The translations under genes and the position numbers were made by a program. 14,385 nt of DNA from JAVBTR01 sp031556065 (GTDB lineage Bacteria > Bacillota > Clostridia > Christensenellales > Aristaeellaceae), in assembly GCA_031556065.1 (NCBI GenBank), contig JAVBTR010000065.1:1-14385 (forward strand). Reading direction: 5' to 3'. Position 1 is the stretch's first letter, and the number at the start of each line of letters is the position of its first letter. Shown here in pieces: positions 7,896-13,114 of this stretch. The notes beneath the pieces are model-generated. The model had not been told where the DNA came from and ran no database searches. It saw nothing but the letters and a program-made list of their open reading frames with translations.

Positions 7896-8035
7896 GTATT
7901 GTGCCAACCATCAAAGAGATAGCCAAAGGCAAATGAAACGGTCAGTTCAGATTCATTGCCAACACATTTGTGCAAAGAAAGACGAGCGAGACCCGTCTTT
8001 TTATGCTATGATGTTTGTTGGAGGGAGGCGTGCAC

Positions 8036-8286
8036 ATGAACACAGCGGACGCGCACATGATGCAGGCAGCCGTAGCGTGGAACCAACTAAGCAGTGGGGA
8101 TTACAGCAGGCTGATCCCGCTTTCGAATATCGGCCCCAGTGGCTCCCCGGCTCCGGGTATGCGTTTGCCAATGAGCTGGACTTTGAGTGGTACCAAAACA
8201 AGGACTTGACCGATCCCGGAAACCATATGGAGCTTTGGTTTCCCATCCCACGAAGCGATGCACCGACAAAGCAAAAGGAGGAGTGA
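8036..8286 (+). pseudogene. Frameshifted remnant of a GyrI-like/effector-binding domain protein
   Basis: A strong ribosome binding site (ggagggagg, 8020-8028) precedes ATG 8036, but that frame stops at 8209 and has no recognisable ending. The recognisable part lies in the -1 frame, from about 8110 to the stop at 8286: QWLPGSGYAFANELDFEWYQ followed by DPGNHMELWFPIP. This is the C-terminal signature of the GyrI-like/AraC-type effector-binding domain (WLP-SGY, DFE-Y, ELWFPI). Only about 55-60 of the usual roughly 150 residues are present and they have no start codon of their own. The simplest reading is a truncated gene with a frameshift. The stop lies 3 nt before the ATG of the next gene and overlaps its ribosome binding region, so the pair may once have been an operon. 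A sequencing error or a real frameshift cannot be excluded. Confidence 0.6.
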
Positions 8287-8289
8287 CCC

Positions 8290-9186
8290 ATGAAAAGGAT
8301 TGTACTGATTTTGCTGGTCTGCCTGGCCGTGGCGCCAAAGCAGGGGGCGCTGGCCTGCACCAGTTTTGCGGTATATGGCGACAATGGCCCCATCTACGGT
8401 ATGAATTTCGATTATCCAGCCGGGGACTATGTGCTACGGTATGGGCAGGCGGAGGGTTGCCACGAGATTTTGACAGTCTCTTCGTCCTGGGATGGTAATG
8501 CAATGATCCATACGCCGATGATGAACGCGGAGGGGTTGTTTACCACCGTGCAGGAGCTAAGGCCGCGCCAGCCCTACAAGGCGGTGCCAGCCCAGGGGCA
8601 GGAGAGCATCGCGAACCTGGCCATGTGGACGCCCTATGTGTTTGGCAGTGTGCAGGGGGTGCGGGAATTGCTGGCCGAAACGGAGATTAGCAATGCATAT
8701 GGCTCCTTTCATAGCCTGTATGCGGACGCCAGCGGCGATGGGATGGTGCTTGAGGTGCTGGATGGGGAGCGGGTCACCACCGGCATTGAGGGCCGGTTTA
8801 TCGTGATGACCAATTTCCCCAATGGGTACTTGGCAGCCACCCCCCTGGCGGATTTGATGTTCATTGCCGGCGGAGGCGCGGATCGGTATACCTTGGCCTG
8901 CGACTACATTAGCCAGCACGCAGAGAGCTTCACCGCCCAGGCTGGCATGACTGCGCTGGCGCTGGCAATGAACGAAAATCCCTACTATCCAACCCAATAT
9001 TCCCTGGTGTTCGATCAAGGGAAAGGGGTAATCTATCTGGCGATTCAAGGCGATTATGAGCATATCTGGGAGATTGATATGGCCGCCCATACCGTGATGG
9101 CCTATAAGGGCTTTAAGGAGCCGATCATGCTGGATATTGGCCAGGAGGGCATTGCCCTAAAGGAGCTGGCGTTCCGGGGCCAATAG
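8290..9186 (+). CDS. Secreted linear amide C-N hydrolase (choloylglycine hydrolase/penicillin V acylase-like)
   Basis: 298-aa Ntn-hydrolase likely to cleave linear amide bonds; bile-salt, penicillin V or N-acyl substrates cannot be told apart here. Residues 1-22 form a signal peptide ending ALA, so signal peptidase I cleavage would directly expose Cys23 (CTSFAVYGDNGPIYGMNFDY), the expected N-terminal nucleophile. Family positions seen: Asp41 in the GMNFDY block, Asn80 in MMNAEGL, Asn175 in VMTNFP and Arg199 in GADRYTLA, matching the roles of Asp21, Asn82, Asn175 and Arg228 in characterised enzymes. The Arg that normally lies three residues before Asp21 is Met38 here, which may alter activity or specificity. 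Length is slightly below the usual 310-340 aa. The start has an excellent aaaaggagg site. It follows a decayed gene by 3 nt. Confidence 0.86.
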   Translation: MKRIVLILLVCLAVAPKQGALACTSFAVYGDNGPIYGMNFDYPAGDYVLRYGQAEGCHEILTVSSSWDGNAMIHTPMMNAEGLFTTVQELRPRQPYKAVPAQGQESIANLAMWTPYVFGSVQGVRELLAETEISNAYGSFHSLYADASGDGMVLEVLDGERVTTGIEGRFIVMTNFPNGYLAATPLADLMFIAGGGADRYTLACDYISQHAESFTAQAGMTALALAMNENPYYPTQYSLVFDQGKGVIYLAIQGDYEHIWEIDMAAHTVMAYKGFKEPIMLDIGQEGIALKELAFRGQ

Positions 9187-9285
9187 GGGGAATTGATGTC
9201 CTGTTATACCCCTGGGTTGACTTGCATCTGAAGCGGAAGGCTTGAAGCCTATACCATAAGAAACAAAGCAGAGGGAGCGATCAAA

Positions 9286-10416
9286 ATGGGCACAGAGCAT
9301 GGCGGACCGGTAACGCAAAAACCCATCAGCGAAACCGCAAAATCCATAAAAAACCGGATACCGGCGCATATCCCCGAGACATATGGGTTGAAGCCCCGGT
9401 TCCAAAACGTTGCAAGCCAAGAGAATATCCGAAGGGGCGTCATCGCTTTTCGGGATTTTCTGTATTTGTTTTTTGACCGCTTGATTTTAGACGGAGATAC
9501 ATATGTCCAGCTGCAGAAAAACCCCAAGAGTGCAACGGATTATCCGTTTTTATATCAGATTGCCGACCTGTTATCCGACATAGGCTATCATGGCCAACTG
9601 ACAAAAAGCGGGGATGTATTACGGATCACTAAACTGCCCTCATTTATCGCGGCGGCGGATGAAAATGGCAAGACTCGCAAGGCTAAAAACCCTGTTTCCA
9701 AGCTGGCTGAATATTTGCGGTTTCTAACGCTATGCGGTTTTTCTTTTACAGGGATTGATTTAAATGCAAAGACGCTTACCCTTTCAGAGGATCAGGCAAT
9801 GGAAGTAACTTATTCCAAGGCCCCTCTTTTGCCCACAGGGCTAAAAGCCATGGCGATTGCGGATATAGAGCTGCGAACCAAACGATATGTAACCGATGAT
9901 AATCACGATAATCTTTTGTGGTGCGATTACAGGCTCATTAAGGCAGAAGACGTGGATGTCGGCGATGCTTTGAAGGAGTTTGTACATCCGCTGCCGGAAG
10001 GCGTGCAGAATTTCGCCTTGGCATTGCATCAGCGCTATATGGATATGGGCATGACTTGCGCGGCAACCTTATCAACCTTCGATGTGCATTTTGCTTATGC
10101 CTATGCAAAGAATAGCAAGAAGCCTCTATCCTCCCGGGATATCTATGAAAAAAGGATATGGGAGCTTGCTTTAACAACGAGGCATGGCTATTGCCTGGTG
10201 GTAAGAGCCAAAAAAACCGACAGGTATGCGGACGTTATCGAAGCATTCCCCTCATCCTTACAAGAAAAAATCGCCAGGGGCTATGGGTGCGACCGGAAGC
10301 TCCGCGACGAACCCTGCCAGGCCGGATGCCAAGGGATTCGCTTCCCCTTGGATCGTTCAATACTGAATATCAGCAAGGATATTGAAGCATGGCTTGACCA
10401 TGAAGTGTCTTGCTAG
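9286..10416 (+). CDS. Conserved-looking protein of unknown function with C-terminal Cys cluster
   Basis: 376-aa soluble-looking protein with no signal peptide or membrane span. I do not recognise a named domain, though its general look recalls uncharacterised proteins of Clostridia. Visible: a basic N-terminus (about 12-50), a mostly helical mid-section (FLYLFFDRLILDGDTYV; YPFLYQIADLLSDIGYHGQL), a charged middle (KAMAIADIELRTKRYVTDDNHDNLLWCDYRLI, about 187-218), and a C-terminal region with IWELALTTRHGYCLVVRAKKT then a Cys cluster GYGCDRKLRDEPCQAGCQG (Cys335, Cys344, Cys348) that could bind metal. The start is set by gagggag about 7 nt upstream. Its TAG stop codon is also the first three bases of an inverted repeat, so the last residues (HEVSC) may have been reshaped by insertion of that element. 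No clear promoter was found in the 99 bp upstream. Confidence 0.82.
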   Translation: MGTEHGGPVTQKPISETAKSIKNRIPAHIPETYGLKPRFQNVASQENIRRGVIAFRDFLYLFFDRLILDGDTYVQLQKNPKSATDYPFLYQIADLLSDIGYHGQLTKSGDVLRITKLPSFIAAADENGKTRKAKNPVSKLAEYLRFLTLCGFSFTGIDLNAKTLTLSEDQAMEVTYSKAPLLPTGLKAMAIADIELRTKRYVTDDNHDNLLWCDYRLIKAEDVDVGDALKEFVHPLPEGVQNFALALHQRYMDMGMTCAATLSTFDVHFAYAYAKNSKKPLSSRDIYEKRIWELALTTRHGYCLVVRAKKTDRYADVIEAFPSSLQEKIARGYGCDRKLRDEPCQAGCQGIRFPLDRSILNISKDIEAWLDHEVSC

Positions 10417-10467
10417 GGCGTGTTTCAAAACCCCATGGCGCACATCTTCGGTAGCAAAAACGCCCTA
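10414..10467. repeat. Short inverted-repeat element at the 3' end of the preceding gene
   Basis: Arms tagggcgtgttt (10414-10425) and aaaaacgcccta (10456-10467): 12 bp with one mismatch, separated by 30 bp. The left arm contains the TAG stop of the upstream gene. The look (terminal tagggcg with adjoining A/T-rich bases) suggests a miniature element or an IS end remnant; it could also work as a terminator hairpin. Only one copy lies in the window, so identity as a repeat is inferred. Confidence 0.45.
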
Positions 10468-10509
10468 ACAAAAAATGGTTGCCCTGCGCCTTGAAAAATG
10501 CATCCCTAT

Positions 10510-10538
10510 TTGTTACACCGAATATAAATGGGTAAAGT
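10510..10538 (+). promoter_or_regulatory. Possible promoter of the broken exported-protein gene
   Basis: TTGTTA (10510-10515), 17 bp, TAAAGT (10533-10538), 16 nt before ATG 10555 with an aggagg site between. Both hexamers have mismatches to consensus, so this is tentative. Confidence 0.35.
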
Positions 10539-10554
10539 GTATAGGAGGTTGTTT

Positions 10555-10930
10555 ATGGGGAGGATCGATAAGGGAATTTCATTGCTGCTGGTGGTGTGCT
10601 TGGCGCTTACCATGCCTCTTTCAGCCCTGGCAGGGCCTTATGGAGCAATGATCGAAGGCGCGATGGATATTACTCCCAATGCCACGAGCTTGCCGAAACA
10701 GCGGAGCAACAGAGCTTAATGGCGCTTACCGGGCGGTGGAATTGCTGGCCATTATCGGCTATCAGCTGGATACAAGGGGCGAAAATACGGAGTTGATCCT
10801 TCCAGCGCTGGAAGCCTACGACAGCGGGATTGATAACGCGGCGGAGGCAGAGGGCGTAAGCTTGAACCAGTATATGCTTTATAAGCTTTCTTCCACACCA
10901 AGGCATGGCAACCGGCAATACCACCAATAA
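10555..10930 (+). pseudogene. Broken gene for a small exported protein (two frameshifts)
   Basis: An aggagg site 6 nt before ATG 10555 opens a frame with a clear signal peptide (GISLLLVVCLALTMPLSALA, residues 7-26, cleavage after ALA) and a mature start GPYGAMIEGAMDITPNA. That frame ends at 10719 in unrelated sequence. Protein-like sequence seems to continue in a second frame (HELAETAEQQS, about 10682-10714) and then in a third (LNGAYRAVELLAIIGYQLDT, then PALEAYDSGIDNAAEAEGVSLNQYMLYKL) to the stop at 10930. Two small indels would explain this, giving an original product of about 125 aa. I recognise no family. Reading it as a pseudogene is inference; assembly error is the alternative. Confidence 0.55.
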
Positions 10931-10953
10931 AAGAGAAAATAGAGCAAAACGGC

Positions 10954-11233
10954 GGGGCTGTGGCAGCAAGAGTTGGGAGTGAAACCAGCGATGCATTAGC
11001 AGCGCGACGATTGAATGACCGGATCAGAACCCACCGTGCCTATTGAAATCTAAAAAACAAAACCCAGGTCAAGAAAGCGTTAGCGGCCCTTGATACCAGC
11101 TTACTTTTAGCCAAGCTGATGTCAAGAATCGTTTTACTCTCTTGACCTGGGTATTGTTTTTACCTTCGATAGGTTACGTTGGGTTTCACCCAAACCCATT
11201 CAAAAAATCCCTTATTCTTACGGCCACAGCCCC
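10954..11233 (-). repeat. Long structured palindromic repeat, copy 3 (complete, 280 bp, inverted)
   Basis: Perfect terminal inverted repeats ggggctgtggc (10954-10964) and gccacagcccc (11223-11233). Reverse complement aligns with copy 1 across nearly its whole length with fewer than about ten substitutions by eye: outer core stem 11053-11073 with 11141-11161, inner stem 11089-11102 with 11113-11126. It lacks exactly the 15 nt that form the first hairpin of copies 1 and 2, and lacks the extra block of about 95 nt at the right end of copy 1, so it is the most compact intact form. It ends 12 nt from the spoIVB stop codon; its other end is 23 nt after the stop of the broken gene at 10930. No target-site duplication is evident. 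Confidence 0.9.
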
Positions 11234-11245
11234 TCGCAAAATTCA

Positions 11246-12547
11246 TTAGCTCCCCGCCTTCATCTTATCCAACATCCATTCGATGTACAAACCATAGCCT
11301 TGGGTGGGGTCCGATACGAAAACGTGAGTCACCGCGCCGATGATGCGGCCATCTTGGAGAATGGGACTGCCGCTCATGCCCTGGACGATGCCGCCGGTTT
11401 TTTCAAGCAGGACAGAATCGGTGACTTTCAGCACCATGCTTTTGGGCGCGGGGCTGTTTTGGTGGTTTGCTTGGGTGATCTCCACCTGGTATTCCTTGGG
11501 TCCTTGGCCGTCTATGGTAGAAATAATGGTAGCCGGACCCTGGTGAACCGTGCCCCGGAGCCCCACGGGCAGGCCTTCAGGGTAAAGGGAGGTTTCGGGA
11601 AGGGATTCCAGGGTGCCGTAAATACCTAAAATGCTGTTTTGGGTGATATCGCCTACCAAGCGTTTTTCCCGAAGGAAGGAGCCTTTCAGTTCGCCGGGAG
11701 TCCCCTTTTGGCCTTTTTGCACGTCCACAATATCGGCCTTTAGCACCTGGCCCTCTGAAACGGATAGAGGCTTGCCAGTATCGCTGTCGGTAATGGCGTG
11801 GCCCAAAGCGCCGTAGGCACCGGTATCGGGCACATAAAAGGAAAGGGTGCCCACTCCGGCGGTGCTGTCCCTCACCCAGGCGCCCAAGCGGTAGGTGCCT
11901 GTCGCGGAATCCATCTTAGGGGTTAATTGAAGAGATTGAAGCTTATCGTCCCTGGAAACGGTAATGGTAACGGTTTTTTCGCCCACACTGGCCACCACCT
12001 GGGCCAGGTGAGCGGTATTGGCAATTTCAATATCGGAAACAGAAAGGATAATATCCCCGGGCTTAATACCGCATAGCCTGGCAGGGCTGGCCCCGGCGGT
12101 GCCACCTAGGTCGCTTGTGCCTACCACCAAGACACCCTTGGTCTGCAGCGCCACGCCCAGGGCTTCGCCGCCAGGGATCAGCTTGGTTTCCGGCTGCACA
12201 TCCACCTGCATTTTTTTAAGGGGAAAGAGGCCTAAAAAGTTGAAGGTCAGCTCCGTTTTGCCCGAAGCGTTCCCAGAGAGGGTCACCTCGCTAAGGCTCT
12301 GGTCCTGGCTTGAAAGCACGGCCACGCCATCGGATTGGGCATTCACTGTAAAAGGCAAGCCCAGGTTCAGCACTTGGGTTTGCCCCAGGGTAATGGACAG
12401 GGTTTGGGGAAAGGCGCGCAACGCCTGCGCCTGGGGGGTAAAATAGCTTAGTACGATCAACAGTGCCAATAGGCTGCCAACCGTTTTCTTTCCTTTGGTA
12501 TTGGCCCGTACCGGCGCATTAATCCGTCTTTTTTTATGCCCGCCCAT
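11246..12547 (-). CDS. spoIVB: SpoIVB peptidase (stage IV sporulation protein B)
   Basis: 433-aa serine protease of family S55. In sporulating Bacillus it is made in the forespore, crosses into the intermembrane space and triggers pro-sigma-K processing by cleaving SpoIVFA. Basic N-terminus with a membrane segment (about 22-42); PDZ domain about 125-210 (GVALQTKGVLVVG, then ARLCGIKPGDIILSV); protease domain about 235-430. Catalytic candidates His250 (GALGHAI), Asp377 (KVTDSVL) and Ser392 (GMSGSPI) have the same spacing as His236, Asp363 and Ser378 of B. subtilis, which strongly supports the call. Start ATG 12547 has an agagg site. In many Clostridia spo0A lies directly downstream and recN upstream; here the downstream side is a repeat and the upstream side a divergent DUF3842 gene. 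No convincing sigma-G promoter was found. Confidence 0.96.
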   Translation of the reverse strand: MGGHKKRRINAPVRANTKGKKTVGSLLALLIVLSYFTPQAQALRAFPQTLSITLGQTQVLNLGLPFTVNAQSDGVAVLSSQDQSLSEVTLSGNASGKTELTFNFLGLFPLKKMQVDVQPETKLIPGGEALGVALQTKGVLVVGTSDLGGTAGASPARLCGIKPGDIILSVSDIEIANTAHLAQVVASVGEKTVTITVSRDDKLQSLQLTPKMDSATGTYRLGAWVRDSTAGVGTLSFYVPDTGAYGALGHAITDSDTGKPLSVSEGQVLKADIVDVQKGQKGTPGELKGSFLREKRLVGDITQNSILGIYGTLESLPETSLYPEGLPVGLRGTVHQGPATIISTIDGQGPKEYQVEITQANHQNSPAPKSMVLKVTDSVLLEKTGGIVQGMSGSPILQDGRIIGAVTHVFVSDPTQGYGLYIEWMLDKMKAGS

Positions 12548-12622
12548 TTATGTCGCCTCTTTCTAAAACTTTTCGGGGTTAAGTTTCGTCAAGGAAGCGT
12601 TTTTCATAAGCGGTAAAGTGCG

Positions 12623-12643
12623 GTAAAGCCGGTGATGCTTTAC
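12623..12643. promoter_or_regulatory. Perfect dyad overlapping a -35 box; possible operator
   Basis: gtaaagc (12623-12629) and gctttac (12637-12643), 7-nt spacer. The left arm is also part of a tandem duplication (gcggtaaag at 12610-12618 and 12620-12628). The right arm overlaps the -35 of the promoter for the rightward gene, and the site lies between divergent genes. A regulator-binding site is inferred from position and symmetry. Confidence 0.4.
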
Positions 12644-12667
12644 AAACTTGGCTTAAATTAGTAGAAT
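12639..12667 (+). promoter_or_regulatory. Predicted sigma-A promoter of the DUF3842 gene
   Basis: TTTACA (12639-12644), 17-bp spacer, TAGAAT (12662-12667), each one mismatch from consensus. It lies 30 nt before ATG 12698, with a taaggag ribosome binding site between. Confidence 0.65.
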
Positions 12668-12697
12668 GGAGAAAGTGAAATCTAAGGAGATTAGACC

Positions 12698-13105
12698 ATG
12701 CGTATTGTGATTATCGATGCCCAAGGGGGCGGCGTTGGAAAAAGTCTGTGCCAAGAAATAAAAAAACGCCTTCCGGCGCAAAGCCTTATAGCGGTGGGTA
12801 CCAACGCGCTTGCTACCGCGGCCATGCTCAAAGCCGGAGCGGATCAGGGCGCTACAGGGGAAAACGCCATTAAAGTATGTGCCAAGGACGCGGATATTAT
12901 TATCGGCCCCATGGGACTTTTGCTTTGCGATGCCATGCTGGGTGAAATTACAAAAGAAATGGCCGCCGCCATAGGCGCAAGCCATGCCCATAAGATATTA
13001 ATCCCCATTAAGCGCTGCCAGGTGACCGTGGCCGGCGTTATGGATGCGCCTCTTTCCAAGTATGTAGAGCTGGCGGCGGAGGAAGTGGAAAAGCTGGTAC
13101 GCTAA
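12698..13105 (+). CDS. DUF3842 family protein
   Basis: 135-aa cytoplasmic protein. The whole sequence follows the pattern of the DUF3842 family, which is common in Clostridia and has no established function. Features: MRIVIIDAQGGGVGKSL at the N-terminus, a glycine-rich loop (QGGGVGKS, 9-16) like a nucleotide-binding turn; VGTNALATAAMLKAGADQGATGENAI (about 33-58); DADIIIGPMGLLLCDAMLGEIT (about 66-87); and HKILIPIKRCQVTVAGV near the C-terminus. An alternating beta/alpha Rossmann-like fold is likely. Start supported by taaggag 8 nt upstream. Divergent from spoIVB and convergent with the kinase gene, whose stop is 9 nt away. A link to sporulation is only suggested by the neighbour. Confidence 0.9.
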   Translation: MRIVIIDAQGGGVGKSLCQEIKKRLPAQSLIAVGTNALATAAMLKAGADQGATGENAIKVCAKDADIIIGPMGLLLCDAMLGEITKEMAAAIGASHAHKILIPIKRCQVTVAGVMDAPLSKYVELAAEEVEKLVR

Positions 13106-13114
13106 CAGCATGCG

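Noticed and set aside
7978..8002. Terminator-like hairpin aaagacg/cgtcttt followed by T residues
   Set aside because: Stem is short and partly A-T, no gene ends just upstream, and the tRNA already has a strong terminator; too weak to list as a feature.
7579..8286. 235-codon plus-strand open frame
   Set aside because: It runs through repeat copy 2, the tRNA-Val and its terminator. Only the last 55-60 codons look like protein, so it is not one gene; that tail is annotated as part of a pseudogene.
8347..8358. Lipoprotein lipobox at the hydrolase signal peptide
   Set aside because: The residues before Cys23 are A-L-A, which fits signal peptidase I; a lipobox needs Leu or similar at -3 and a small residue at -2.
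8557..9090. 177-codon minus-strand open frame opposite the hydrolase gene
   Set aside because: The plus-strand product matches an enzyme family over its full length; the antisense product resembles nothing and has no start signals.
9217..9256. TTGACT and tatacc upstream of the 376-aa gene as a promoter
   Set aside because: The spacing (27 bp) is too long for a sigma-A promoter, and no clear dyad supports a MerR-type operator.
10944..11240. gcaaaa on both sides of repeat copy 3 as a target-site duplication
   Set aside because: The two hexamers are not directly adjacent to the element ends (offset by 4 and 2 nt) and are A-rich, so chance is likely.
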